Translations under genes and position numbers: made by a program
The notes under the pieces: model-generated
What the model saw: the letters and a program-made list of their open reading frames with translations, nothing else
The model's database searches: none
Told to the model about the DNA's origin: nothing
Origin: Achromobacter seleniivolatilans
Lineage (GTDB): Bacteria > Pseudomonadota > Gammaproteobacteria > Burkholderiales > Burkholderiaceae_B
Direction: 5' to 3'
NCBI RefSeq assembly: GCF_030864005.1
Contig: NZ_CP132976.1
Coordinates: forward strand, 2,294,001 to 2,358,000
Length of the DNA: 64,000 nucleotides
In this document: positions 1 through 8,483 of the stretch, piece after piece
Numbering within the stretch: position 1 is the first letter of the stretch
Layout of the letters: every line of letters starts with the position of its first letter

Positions 1-79
1 GCGCGGGCGCGCGCAGAAACTTGACGGAGCGGCGTGTGGCCAGGGCGTGCAACGGGGTAGCAGTGGTGGATACGGTCAT
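1..79 (-). CDS. Probable nitroreductase family protein, N-terminal fragment
   Basis: Only the first 26 codons lie in the window; the gene runs off the left edge on the minus strand. The peptide reads MTVSTTATPLHALATRRSV and then a KFLRAPAP-like stretch. A short helix ending in an RRSV/RRSx motif followed by a basic and proline-rich turn is typical of the start of FMN-dependent nitroreductases, where this arginine pair helps bind the flavin phosphate. No clear Shine-Dalgarno sequence precedes the ATG. The fragment is too short to name a subfamily. Confidence 0.45.
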   Translation of the reverse strand, partial: MTVSTTATPLHALATRRSVKFLRAPA

Positions 80-191
80 TGAGTCGGGCGCAAATGGGAA
101 AGAAACAGATTCTCATATTAAGCGATTGCCGCAGCCGGGGCCTGTATCCCCCGCCCTGCAGCAAGGGCATCCATACCTGGTCTGACGCTGT

Positions 192-626
192 TCAGCCCAG
201 GTGCGTGTGCCGTTCCTGGCGTTCTTCGACCTGCATTTCGCTCAGGCCATGCAGGATGCCGCAGTTTTCTGCGTCGGGGTGCGCAGACAGGCAGCGCTGA
301 CGCAGCTCGGTCAACTGGGTCTTCAATTGCGTCAATTCCGCGATGCGCTCATCCACGTGTGAGATGTGCTCGTCGAACAATTCATTAATGGGGCCGCAAC
401 CAGATTGATGATTGTCGGCAAGAGAAAGAATGGCGCGGATTTCGTCCTGCGTCATATCGAGCGCGCGGCAGTTTCGTATTAGCCGCAGACGTTCCAGATG
501 GGATTGCCCATAACTGCGGTAATTGTTCAAACCCCGGTCCGGGGCGGGCAACAGCCCTTCTTTCTCGTAGTACCTCACGGTTTCGACCGTGGTACCGGCC
601 GCCGTGGCCAATTCGCCAATACGCAT
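192..626 (-). CDS. cadR: Cd(II)/Pb(II)-responsive MerR-family regulator, CadR/PbrR type
   Basis: This 144-residue protein has the MerR N-terminal winged helix (MRIGELATAAGTTVETVRYY, residues 1-20), a coiled-coil dimerisation helix around residues 80-113, and a C-terminal metal loop. Cys77, Cys112 and Cys122 lie in the SGCGP, RCLS and ENCG contexts characteristic of CadR/PbrR, which bind cadmium, lead or zinc through three cysteines. The start ATG has a GGAGG ribosome site seven bases upstream. It is divergent from the metal-efflux ATPase gene, the usual arrangement, and should repress or activate that promoter by DNA untwisting. Metal preference between Cd, Pb and Zn cannot be read from sequence alone. 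Confidence 0.9.
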   Translation of the reverse strand: MRIGELATAAGTTVETVRYYEKEGLLPAPDRGLNNYRSYGQSHLERLRLIRNCRALDMTQDEIRAILSLADNHQSGCGPINELFDEHISHVDERIAELTQLKTQLTELRQRCLSAHPDAENCGILHGLSEMQVEERQERHTHLG

Positions 627-663
627 TGCTGCCTCCTGGATCGCATCCGATTGATTTAGGGGG

Positions 664-694
664 TTGACCCTATAGTAACTCCAAGGTGTGGAAT
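664..694 (+). promoter_or_regulatory. MerR-type promoter and operator for the efflux ATPase
   Basis: A TTGACC -35 box (664-669) is separated by 19 bp from a TGGAAT -10 box (689-694). The over-long spacer is the hallmark of MerR-activated promoters. Within it, 667-687 forms an imperfect 21-bp dyad with outer arms ACC/GGT and inner arms AGT/ACT around a central A. This is the expected CadR binding site. Confidence 0.72.
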
Positions 695-724
695 ACGGTC
701 ATAGCTTATTGGGAGGCGATAGAA

Positions 725-3193
725 ATGTCTTTACCTACGGTCAAACCACACGAACTTCAACCTTCGGGGCATGGCACTGCCTGCTGCAACGGCGACGGGC
801 ACGCGCATGACCAAAAGGGAAACGACGCGGCCATGGTCAAACATGACCACGCTGGACATGATCACACTGACCACGGTCAAGGACATGAGCACGCCGACCA
901 CGACCACGCTGGCCACGATCACGGCCATGACCACGCTCACGATCACGTCAGCGCCAACGGCGACGATCACACTCACAGCCACGCGGCACCGGACGCCGGC
1001 TGCTGCGGCCAAAATCACGACACGCAGAATTTCGCCTTTACTGGCGGCGCTGCCGCCGCAAGCACATTGACAGCCGGCCCGGGCCAGTTGCTGGCGCGCC
1101 TGCGCATCGGTCAGATGGACTGCCCGACCGAAGAAACATTGATCCGTAAAAAGCTCAACGCGCTCGATGGCGTGCATGCACTGGATTTCAACCTGATGCA
1201 GCGCATCTTGACCGTGGTCCACGCCGAAGGCGCGCTGGACCGCATCATTGCGGCCATCAAGTCGCTCGACATGACCCCCGAACCCTTGGCCGACGGCGCG
1301 GCGAACGCGCCCGCCCCCGAGGCCAAGCGCGTGAACTGGTGGCTGATCGGCGGCTCGGGCCTGCTCGCGGCCATGTCGGAGTTCTCGCACTTTGCAGATT
1401 GGCCGCTGGCGATCACTGCGGCGCTGGCTGTCGCCTCCATCCTGGCCTGCGGCCTCACGACGTATCGCAAGGGCTGGATTGCCGTGCGCAACGGCAACCT
1501 CAATATCAACGCGTTGATGAGCATCGCCGTCACGGGCGCCGTAATGATCGGACAGTGGCCCGAGGCCGCCATGGTGATGTTCCTCTTCACCATCGCCGAG
1601 CTGATCGAGGCCCGGTCCCTGGACCGCGCCCGCAACGCTATCCGGGGCTTACTGGACCTGGCGCCCGAAACCGCCACGGTGCGGCAGGCTGACGGCAGCT
1701 GGGCCGAAGTGCCGGCGGCACAACTCCAGGTGGGCGCTATCGTCCGTGTGCGCCCGGGCGAACGCATTGCCGCCGACGGCATCATTGTCAGCGGCAGCTC
1801 AGCGATTGATCAATCGCCCATTACCGGTGAAAGCCTGCCCGTGGAAAAGGCCCAGGACGACCCCGTCTTTGCGGCCACCGTGAACGCGGCGGGTTCGTTC
1901 GAATACCGCGTGACGGCTGCGGCCGGCAACACGACGCTGGCCCGCATCATCCACGCCGTGGAACAGGCGCAAGGCGCTCGCGCGCCCACCCAGCGTTTCA
2001 TCGACAAGTTCTCGCGCATCTACACGCCAGCCGTGGTCGGCGTAGCCGTACTGGTCGCGGTGCTACCGCCCTTGCTGTGGAGCCAACCCTGGTTTGACGC
2101 GATCTATCGCGCGCTGGCGCTGCTGATCATCGCCTGCCCCTGCGCTCTGGTGATCTCGACTCCGGTCAGTATTGTCAGCGGCCTGACGGCGGCATCGCGG
2201 CGCGGCATTCTGGTCAAGGGCGGCGTGTATCTGGAAGAAGGCCGCAACTTGAAGTGGCTGGCGCTGGACAAGACCGGCACGTTGACCCACGGCAAGCCGG
2301 TGCAGACCGATCTGCAAGATTGGGATGTGTCCGATCAGACCCGCCACCCGGCCGCATTGATCGCCGCCAGCCTGGCTGCCCGCTCGGACCACCCCGTCTC
2401 GCTGGCCGTGGCTAATGCCGCCCGCGATGCAGGCACCGCGCTGCTGGACGTTGACGCCTTTACCGCCCTGCCCGGCCGTGGCGTCAGCGCACAGATCGAC
2501 GGCGTAACGTTCCAACTGGGCAACCGCCGCCTGATGCGCGAACTGGGCGTGTCCAGCCCCAAGCTGGAAGCGCGTCTGGATGAACTGGAACGCCAAGGCA
2601 AAAGCGCCATCGCGCTGACTGATGGCAGCCGCGTCCTGGCACTGGCCGCCGTGGCCGATACGGTCAAGCCGACCAGCGCGGCCGCCATTGCCGACCTGCA
2701 CTCGCTGGGCGTGCGCACCCTGATGCTGACGGGCGACAACACGCCCACGGCCCAAGCCATTGCCAAGCAAGTTGGTATTGATGAAGCCCGCGGCGATCAA
2801 CTGCCCGAAGACAAGCTGGCCGCTATCGAAAGCAAGCTGTCGCAGCAAGGCAAAGTAGGCATGGTCGGCGACGGCATCAATGATGCACCCGCCCTGGCTC
2901 GCGCCGACATCGGTTTTGCGATGGGCGCAGCGGGCACCGGCACAGCGATTGAAACGGCCGACGTGGCTCTGATGGACGACGACTTGCGCAAGATTGGCAC
3001 CTTCCTGCGCCTGTCGATCGCTACGCACCGCGTGCTGATCCAGAACATCGTGATGGCGCTCGGCATCAAGGTGGTGTTCCTGGTCTTGGCGATGACAGGC
3101 CACGCAACCTTATGGATGGCGGTATTCGCCGACGTGGGCGCGAGCCTGCTGGTGGTTGCCAACGGCCTGCGTTTGCTGCGGGCGGCTAAGTAG
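725..3193 (+). CDS. cadA: P1B-type Cd/Zn/Pb-translocating ATPase with His-rich N-terminus
   Basis: An 822-residue metal-efflux P-type ATPase. Residues about 15-100 are extraordinarily rich in His and Asp (repeats such as HDHAGHDH) and include CC pairs. A heavy-metal-associated domain with MDCPTEE follows near residue 130. The transmembrane CPC metal site (IACPCALV) is near 470, the phosphorylated aspartate in DKTGTLT near 515 and GDGINDAPAL near 715. Its role is ATP-driven export of Cd, Zn or Pb across the inner membrane. The ATG at 725 is chosen over an upstream in-frame start at 686 because 686 lies inside the operator and GGGAGG sits eight bases before 725. Transcription should be CadR-controlled. 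Confidence 0.92.
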   Translation: MSLPTVKPHELQPSGHGTACCNGDGHAHDQKGNDAAMVKHDHAGHDHTDHGQGHEHADHDHAGHDHGHDHAHDHVSANGDDHTHSHAAPDAGCCGQNHDTQNFAFTGGAAAASTLTAGPGQLLARLRIGQMDCPTEETLIRKKLNALDGVHALDFNLMQRILTVVHAEGALDRIIAAIKSLDMTPEPLADGAANAPAPEAKRVNWWLIGGSGLLAAMSEFSHFADWPLAITAALAVASILACGLTTYRKGWIAVRNGNLNINALMSIAVTGAVMIGQWPEAAMVMFLFTIAELIEARSLDRARNAIRGLLDLAPETATVRQADGSWAEVPAAQLQVGAIVRVRPGERIAADGIIVSGSSAIDQSPITGESLPVEKAQDDPVFAATVNAAGSFEYRVTAAAGNTTLARIIHAVEQAQGARAPTQRFIDKFSRIYTPAVVGVAVLVAVLPPLLWSQPWFDAIYRALALLIIACPCALVISTPVSIVSGLTAASRRGILVKGGVYLEEGRNLKWLALDKTGTLTHGKPVQTDLQDWDVSDQTRHPAALIAASLAARSDHPVSLAVANAARDAGTALLDVDAFTALPGRGVSAQIDGVTFQLGNRRLMRELGVSSPKLEARLDELERQGKSAIALTDGSRVLALAAVADTVKPTSAAAIADLHSLGVRTLMLTGDNTPTAQAIAKQVGIDEARGDQLPEDKLAAIESKLSQQGKVGMVGDGINDAPALARADIGFAMGAAGTGTAIETADVALMDDDLRKIGTFLRLSIATHRVLIQNIVMALGIKVVFLVLAMTGHATLWMAVFADVGASLLVVANGLRLLRAAK

Positions 3194-3203
3194 GATCTGT
3201 AGG

Positions 3204-3248
3204 AAATCGGGCAGGCCCGGCCAACTGATGGCCGGGCCTGCCCGATTT
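3204..3248. terminator. Bidirectional terminator between cadA and speG
   Basis: A perfect 20-bp inverted repeat (3204-3223 and 3229-3248) with a 5-nt ACTGA loop begins ten bases after the cadA stop and ends 20 bases before the speG stop. The arms begin AAA and end TTT, so it can serve both convergent genes. Confidence 0.87.
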
Positions 3249-3267
3249 TGCGCCGCATGGATGGGCG

Positions 3268-3852
3268 TCAGCCCGTCTGTTCTTCCTGCGGCCAATCGCG
3301 CAGCACCGGGGCATCAGGCGCACCGGGACCGACATCGCGCAGATGATCGTGTTGCAGCAGCGCCATGCGGTAAGCATCGCGATAGTCGCCGTTGGAAAAG
3401 AACTCTTCGCGCAACAGCCCTTCAATCTGGAAACCGCAGCGTTCATACACGTGAACCGCCGCTGTGTTGTCTTTATCGACCACCAGATAGACCTTGTGCA
3501 GGTTCAACACACGGAAGGCATAACCCACCGCGATTCGGGTAGCCGCTTTGGCGTAACCCCTGCCCTGATAACTGGGCGCAATGATGATCTGGAATTCGGC
3601 GCGACGGTGGATGTAGTCGATTTCCACCAGCTCGACCAGGCCTGCGGGTTGCCCGGTGTCGTGCTCGATGATAAAGCGCCGCTCGTTCTGATCGTGCAAG
3701 TGGCGGTCATACAGGGCGACCAGTTCGTCGTAGGCCTCGTAGGGCTCTTCGAACCAATAACGCATGATGACGTCGTTATTGTTGATCTTGTGCACAAAGT
3801 GCAGGTCGCCACGCTCCAGGGGGCGTATTTTGATATCGGATATTACCGACAT
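3268..3852 (-). CDS. speG: Spermidine N1-acetyltransferase (GNAT family)
   Basis: This 194-residue protein closely resembles Escherichia coli SpeG through its length: [13 protein letters not shown] at the start, [20 protein letters not shown] segments, the [20 protein letters not shown] strand region, the acetyl-CoA loop YQGRGYA (about residue 96), and the tail motifs VYERCGF and [10 protein letters not shown]. It acetylates spermidine or spermine with acetyl-CoA in the cytoplasm to relieve polyamine excess. GGAGG lies upstream of the ATG. It stands alone and converges on cadA. The extra C-terminal 20 residues are Pro- and Gly-rich and unlike the E. coli tail. Confidence 0.92.
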   Translation of the reverse strand: MSVISDIKIRPLERGDLHFVHKINNNDVIMRYWFEEPYEAYDELVALYDRHLHDQNERRFIIEHDTGQPAGLVELVEIDYIHRRAEFQIIIAPSYQGRGYAKAATRIAVGYAFRVLNLHKVYLVVDKDNTAAVHVYERCGFQIEGLLREEFFSNGDYRDAYRMALLQHDHLRDVGPGAPDAPVLRDWPQEEQTG

Positions 3853-4188
3853 AGAAACCTCCGAAAGTGCGGTGATTATATTCGAGCGCGCCCCGTAATG
3901 CCCAATTCATGGGAGTCTTGATATTTTATTGAGTATTTATGCTGCCCTTAGGCCATAAATGGCTCACAAGCATTGATACACCTCATTCTTGTATTTTTAT
4001 TTTCAGTAAAAACGTAACGTAGTACGACGTAATCTTGAGCATTTCAGGTGTACCGCCCACGCAGGTTGCGACCTTGCCCGACACATGCCCGAACGGCCCC
4101 CACTGACACTTATTTGTCATCCTGCATATTGCTTCAAACGCCGCCCTCTTCCACTATTCGTCTCACATCCGATAAAGGGGAAACAAAC
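3853..4188. other. Intergenic region, no gene seen
   Basis: 336 bp between the divergent speG and M81 peptidase genes. The middle (3895-4040) is clearly AT-richer than the surroundings and must hold both promoters, but I see no confident -35/-10 pair or operator. An in-frame extension of the downstream gene through this region lacks a ribosome site and family similarity. Confidence 0.6.
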
Positions 4189-5685
4189 ATGCACATTCTG
4201 GTGGCTGGCTTCCAGCACGAGACCAATACCTTTGCGCCTTCCAAGGCGGGGTACGACAACTTCGTTCGCGGCGAGGGCTTTCCGGCCATGGTTCGCGGCG
4301 AAGCCATGCTGGCGCTGCGCTCGGTCAATATTCCTGCCGGCGGTTTCCTCAACGCCATCCAGGCTCAAGGCCATACGGTGCGCACGGTAATTTGGGCAGG
4401 CGCAAGCCCTTCTGCCCACGTCACCTGTGACGCGTATGAACGCATCGCAGGTGAAATCCTGGACGCAGCCCGTGCAGAACGCTACGACGCCGTCTATCTG
4501 GATCTGCACGGCGCCATGGTCACCGAACACCTGGACGACGGCGAAGGCGAGCTGCTGGCGCGTGTGCGTCAGATCGTCGGACCGGACGTACCCGTTATCG
4601 CCAGTCTGGACCTGCACGCCAACGTGACGGCGCAGATGCTGCAAGAGGCCGACGGCCTGGCTGCTTTTCGCACCTATCCGCACGTAGACATGGCCGATAC
4701 TGGCGAACATGCGGCGCGGCTGCTGTTGGCCCGCATTGCTGCGGGCGGCCAATGGCACCGCCGTGAACGCCGGCTTCCTTTCCTGATTCCGATCAACGGC
4801 ATGTGCACCATGCTGCAACCGTCGCAAGGCGTCTATGAGCTGCTGGCGCAACTGGAACAGACGCCAGGCGTCACATCCATCTCGTTTGCGCCAGGGTTTC
4901 CCGCAGCGGATTTTCCGGAATGCGGGCCGGTGGTGTGGGCTTACGGAACCGATGCCACGGCAGTCGAAAGGGTCACCGAAACGCTGTATCAGCGCGTGCT
5001 GGAACTGGAACCGCAATGGTCGCCCGATTTTCTGAAACCCGCTGAAGCCGTGCGGCAAGCCCAGGCGCTGGCTGCCGGCGCGTCGCGCCCTATCGTGATT
5101 GCAGACACGCAAGATAACCCCGGCGCGGGCGGTGATGCCAACACAACAGGCATGCTGCGCGCGCTGGTTGAAGCAGACGCGCAGAACGCGGCGCTGGGTC
5201 TGTTCTTTGACCCTGCGGCCGTGCAGGCTGCAACGGCTGCCGGCATAGGCAAGCGGGTGAAGTTACGTCTGGGCGGCCAGTCTGGCGTGGTGGGCGACTC
5301 CGCCTTTGAAGGTGAATTCATCGTGGAAACGCTTTCGCCCGGCAAGCTGCGTTTTGACGGCCCGATGATGCATGGCATGGATGTGGATCTGGGTGCAGTC
5401 GCTGGTCTGCGGATCGGCGGCGTGCGCGTGGTGGTCAGCGCCAGCAAAGCGCAGATGCTGGATCGCAACCTGTTTCGCGTCGGCGGCGTGCAGCCCGAAG
5501 ACATGGCGATTCTGGTGGTGAAGAGTTCGGTGCATTTCCGCGCCGACTTCCAACCCATTGCGCAAGAAGTGCTGGTGGCCAAAGCGCCAGGGCCGATGCA
5601 AGCCGATCCGGCGGACCTGCCCTGGACCCGCCTGCAACCCGGCATTCGCGTGCGGCCGCTGGGGCAGCCGTTCGCGGAGCGTTAA
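4189..5685 (+). CDS. M81 family metallopeptidase (MlrC-like)
   Basis: A 498-residue protein of the MlrC/DUF1485 family, named for the Sphingomonas enzyme that finishes microcystin breakdown. The start MHILVAGFQHETNTFAP, the motifs YLDLHGAM (about residue 105), SLDLHANVT (about 142) and PHVDMADTGEHAA (about 164), and the later IADTQDNPGAGGDANT segment are all typical; the His and Asp residues are candidate zinc ligands. The second half is the MlrC C-terminal domain. Most members outside microcystin degraders have unknown small-amide or peptide substrates, so only hydrolase activity is inferred. AAAGGGG precedes the ATG; the frame is open further upstream but that extension is unlikely to be translated. 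Confidence 0.9.
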   Translation: MHILVAGFQHETNTFAPSKAGYDNFVRGEGFPAMVRGEAMLALRSVNIPAGGFLNAIQAQGHTVRTVIWAGASPSAHVTCDAYERIAGEILDAARAERYDAVYLDLHGAMVTEHLDDGEGELLARVRQIVGPDVPVIASLDLHANVTAQMLQEADGLAAFRTYPHVDMADTGEHAARLLLARIAAGGQWHRRERRLPFLIPINGMCTMLQPSQGVYELLAQLEQTPGVTSISFAPGFPAADFPECGPVVWAYGTDATAVERVTETLYQRVLELEPQWSPDFLKPAEAVRQAQALAAGASRPIVIADTQDNPGAGGDANTTGMLRALVEADAQNAALGLFFDPAAVQAATAAGIGKRVKLRLGGQSGVVGDSAFEGEFIVETLSPGKLRFDGPMMHGMDVDLGAVAGLRIGGVRVVVSASKAQMLDRNLFRVGGVQPEDMAILVVKSSVHFRADFQPIAQEVLVAKAPGPMQADPADLPWTRLQPGIRVRPLGQPFAER

Positions 5686-5704
5686 ACAAGCGGTCAAAAC
5701 GGTA

Positions 5705-5737
5705 ACGGGCAGGAGCGCGTCAAAGCGCCCTGCCCGT
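5705..5737. terminator. Hairpin after the M81 peptidase gene
   Basis: ACGGGCAGG (5705-5713) pairs with CCTGCCCGT (5729-5737), with inner GCGC/GCGC pairing across a one-base bulge. No T-run follows, so it is a weak or Rho-assisted terminator candidate between convergent genes. Confidence 0.5.
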
Positions 5738-5856
5738 CTGTGACCCGTGCTTCGGGTTTTGCCGATGCTTCGGCTTATGTCAGCGCCTTGCCTGATACCG
5801 GTGCCCCGGCATTTGCACGTGCTCCAGGTGTTACCTGCCCCCGGGTTTTCGCCGCG

Positions 5857-6561
5857 TTAATTCAGCTTGCCTTGCGGGCTGACAAAGTCTTCCAGCGTCA
5901 GCCCTTTTTCTTTCAAAATGGCTTCCAGCAAGGGTTGCAGCTTGCCCAAGCTTTCCTGGACGGTCTCGCGCACGGTGTCGACCACCACCTGCGTGCTGCG
6001 TTCGATTTCGATATTGACGAAGTCACCCACTTGCTTGTCTTCAAACACCGTCATGCGGCGGGTTTCGGGGATCAGCCAGACTTCAAACCAGCCTTCTGTA
6101 CGGTTGACTTCCGACACGGTCAGGCTGGCGCCATTGATGGCGATGTACCCCTTGGCGAAGACGTACCGGCGGAAAGCTTCCGGGATGCTAAAGCGCATCA
6201 GCCGGTTGGTGTCGGACGACTTCACCATGATCACTTCGGACGTGAAATCGACGTGGCCGGACAAAGGGTGGCCGCCGATTTCTGCGCCATCCTTGGCTGC
6301 GCGCTCCACATTGGCGCGGTCGCCTTCTGAATAGCTGCCCAGCGTGGTGATGGCCAGGCTTTGCAGCATCACGTCAAAGGTGGCCTGGTTTTCAGACAGG
6401 ATTTCGGTGACGGTCAGGCAGACGCCGTCTGTTGATACGCTGGCGCCTATGGCCAGGTCAACGCAGAAACCAGGGGGGAAATCCAGCGTGAAGGTGCGCA
6501 GGCCTTCGCGATCCGCGATTTTCGCGATCTTCGCGGTGCCTTGAACAATACCGGTGAACAT
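5857..6561 (-). CDS. ribE: Riboflavin synthase, alpha subunit
   Basis: This 234-residue enzyme dismutates two 6,7-dimethyl-8-ribityllumazines into riboflavin, the last step of riboflavin synthesis. The sequence has the diagnostic first residues MFTGIVQGTA, two related lumazine-binding barrels (about 1-97 and 98-198) with DGVCLTVTEI and NGASLTVSEV at matching places, IGGHPLSGHVD, and the end motif LIPETRRMT. It is about 20 residues longer than E. coli RibC, the surplus being a C-terminal helix. As in E. coli it stands apart from other rib genes. The 5' region is too short for an FMN riboswitch and shows none of its conserved boxes. Confidence 0.93.
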   Translation of the reverse strand: MFTGIVQGTAKIAKIADREGLRTFTLDFPPGFCVDLAIGASVSTDGVCLTVTEILSENQATFDVMLQSLAITTLGSYSEGDRANVERAAKDGAEIGGHPLSGHVDFTSEVIMVKSSDTNRLMRFSIPEAFRRYVFAKGYIAINGASLTVSEVNRTEGWFEVWLIPETRRMTVFEDKQVGDFVNIEIERSTQVVVDTVRETVQESLGKLQPLLEAILKEKGLTLEDFVSPQGKLN

Positions 6562-6643
6562 ACAGATCCTGAATACGGGGCGGCAGGCCCCTGGACTAAA
6601 ACATCAACGTTAACCGATATTTTGCCAGGAACCGCCCCGCATA

Positions 6644-6669
6644 CGCCGGGTGGCAAGCGCCACCCGGCG
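6644..6669 (-). terminator. Hairpin after the aldehyde dehydrogenase gene
   Basis: CGCCGGGTGGC (6644-6654) pairs perfectly with GCCACCCGGCG (6659-6669) around a 4-nt loop, five bases beyond the stop codon of the dehydrogenase gene. It lacks a T-run on the minus strand. Confidence 0.5.
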
Positions 6670-6674
6670 CGCGA

Positions 6675-8108
6675 TCAATGACGAATCGCGATGGTCTTCA
6701 AGCTGGTGAAGCCATACAGCGCTTCAAAGCCCTTTTCACGGCCATAGCCAGACTGGCGCGAACCGCCGAAGGGCAGTTCCACGCCGCCGCCCGCGCCGTA
6801 GTTGTTGATGAACACCTGACCGGCGCGCAGCTTGCGGGCCAAGCGCATCTGACGGCCGCCGTCGCGGGTCCAGACGCCAGCGACCAAGCCGTACAAGGTG
6901 CCATTGGCGATTGCCAGCGCTTCTTCCTCGGTGTCGAACACCATGGCGGCCAGCACGGGGCCGAACACTTCATCCTGCGCCAGACGGCTGTTGGGCGGTA
7001 CGTCGCGGAACAGCACGGGCGGTTGATAGAAGCCAGCCTCGGGGGTGCCTTCCTTCAGCTTGCCGCGCGCGGCAACCTTCAGCCCTTCGGCCTCGGCTTC
7101 CGCCAGGAAACCGCGCACACGATCGTGCTGACGGGCGTTGATCAGCGGGCCCACGTCCAGGTCTTGCGCGGCCGCGCCAGTGACAGTGGCCGAAAATGCG
7201 TCGGACAGGCGCTTCAACACGGTTTCGTACACGCCGCGCTGGATCAGCACCCGGCTGCCCGCAGAGCAGGTCTGACCGGCATTTTGAATAATGGCGGCCA
7301 GCAACACCGGCAGGGCCGCGTCCAGATCCGCGTCGTCAAATACGATCTGGGGCGACTTGCCGCCCAATTCCAGCGTGACCGGCACGTGGTTTTCGGCGGC
7401 TGCGTGGGCCACCATCTTGCCCGTTTGCGGCGAACCGGTGAACGAAATGTGATCGATGCCGGGATGCGCAGTCAACGCCGCGCCCGCTTCATGCCCGTAG
7501 CCCGTGCAGATATTGAGCGCGCCTGCGGGCAAGCCCACTTCAGCCGCAATTTCGGCCAGCTTCAACAGCGACAGGCAAGCGTCTTCGGCGGGCTTGACCA
7601 CGCAGGCATTGCCCGCAGCCAACGCCGCGCCGACGCTGCGCCCGAAAATCTGCAACGGATAGTTCCAAGGCACGATGTGGCCCGTCACGCCATGCGGTTC
7701 GCGCACGGTCAGCACCGTAAAGCCCGGGGTGTAGGGAATGGTCTCGCCGTGCAGCTTATCGACGGCGCCAGCGTAAAACTCAAAATAGCGAGCAACCGCT
7801 GCGGCATCCGCGCGAGCCTGCTTGATCGGCTTGCCGGTGTCGGCGGATTCCAGCTGCGCCAATTCTTCCTGGCGGTCCAACAGCGTGAAGGCGATTTTCA
7901 TCAGCAAACGGCTGCGCGCAGCAGGCGCCATCTGGCCCCACTCGCCTTCAAATGCTTGCCGGGCGGCCTGAACGGCCTGGTCTACGTCCGCTTCGCGGGA
8001 ACGAGCGATAGCCTCGAACGGCTGGCCATCGGACGGGTTCAGGACGGGAATGGTTTCACCGGTGGCGGCGGCCACCCATTGGTTGGCGATAAAGTTCTTC
8101 TGAGTCAC
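6675..8108 (-). CDS. NAD(P)-dependent aldehyde dehydrogenase (betaine-aldehyde dehydrogenase-like)
   Basis: A 477-residue member of the ALDH superfamily. It shows PWNYPLQIF near residue 150, the cofactor-turn segment FTGSPQTGK, the glutamate motif LELGGKSPQIV, the catalytic cysteine in NAGQTCSAGSR (about residue 283) and NNYGAGGGVELPFGG near the end. It oxidises an aldehyde to the acid; substrate unknown. I place the start at a GTG giving VTQKNFIANQW, where family similarity begins; a longer open frame to 8279 is Arg-rich and unlike the family. No good ribosome site is visible at the GTG. It is divergent from the GntR gene, which probably controls it. Confidence 0.88.
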   Translation of the reverse strand: MTQKNFIANQWVAAATGETIPVLNPSDGQPFEAIARSREADVDQAVQAARQAFEGEWGQMAPAARSRLLMKIAFTLLDRQEELAQLESADTGKPIKQARADAAAVARYFEFYAGAVDKLHGETIPYTPGFTVLTVREPHGVTGHIVPWNYPLQIFGRSVGAALAAGNACVVKPAEDACLSLLKLAEIAAEVGLPAGALNICTGYGHEAGAALTAHPGIDHISFTGSPQTGKMVAHAAAENHVPVTLELGGKSPQIVFDDADLDAALPVLLAAIIQNAGQTCSAGSRVLIQRGVYETVLKRLSDAFSATVTGAAAQDLDVGPLINARQHDRVRGFLAEAEAEGLKVAARGKLKEGTPEAGFYQPPVLFRDVPPNSRLAQDEVFGPVLAAMVFDTEEEALAIANGTLYGLVAGVWTRDGGRQMRLARKLRAGQVFINNYGAGGGVELPFGGSRQSGYGREKGFEALYGFTSLKTIAIRH

Positions 8109-8328
8109 GATGTGCGCAGTAAAGTAGCGGCCGGACGGCCGGTTGCAGAAAAGCCGCCGGCACGCGCGCAGCGTTCCACGCACATGCGAATGTGCGGAAA
8201 AACGGTGAGTGTGCGGGGGCCCATAGTGGCGTGGTCTCCTGGCGCATCCGGCAGGCCGGTTGCGCCGCCTGCGCGTCATGCGGCAGGCGATGTGGTTTTA
8301 TGGCAAGTTACGGGAGGCCGATGTAACT

Positions 8329-8345
8329 TGTCAATTGAATTGACA
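8329..8345. promoter_or_regulatory. Palindromic operator 1 for the FCD/GntR regulator
   Basis: TGTCAATT and AATTGACA flank a single central G, a perfect palindrome. TGTCA-N7-TGACA is the same half-site geometry as the second palindrome 107 bp away. Both lie between the aldehyde dehydrogenase and gntR genes. Confidence 0.65.
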
Positions 8346-8435
8346 GCCTTTATCCCAAGCTTCAGGATATTTTCTTGATGCCTGGGGTAATCCCTAATAA
8401 TTCAGGGGCTTAGAGTGCACTACTCCCCTGGCCAT

Positions 8436-8458
8436 GCTTGTCACGCAAATTGACAAGC
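8436..8458. promoter_or_regulatory. Palindromic operator 2 for the FCD/GntR regulator
   Basis: GCTTGTCA and TGACAAGC form 8-bp perfect arms around 7 bp, again TGTCA-N7-TGACA. It ends 25 bp before the regulator's ATG, and its right arm contains TTGACA, so bound regulator would cover a possible -35 element and repress its own gene. Confidence 0.68.
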
Positions 8459-8483
8459 CTGGTTTTTTTCTAGGACCGCGCCA

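Noticed and set aside
686..724. Upstream start for cadA
   Set aside because: It would begin inside the MerR operator/-10 region; the ATG at 725 has a proper ribosome site.
731..3103. Minus-strand frames opposite cadA (219, 224 and 346 codons)
   Set aside because: Compositional shadows; the Val-rich one mirrors the His-rich repeats of CadA.
6562..6643. FMN riboswitch before riboflavin synthase
   Set aside because: The leader before the next gene's terminator is too short and lacks the conserved RFN boxes.
6678..8378. 566-codon plus-strand open frame
   Set aside because: It is entirely antisense to the aldehyde dehydrogenase gene, rich in Arg/Gln/His, has no family resemblance, and arises from codon bias in high-G+C DNA.
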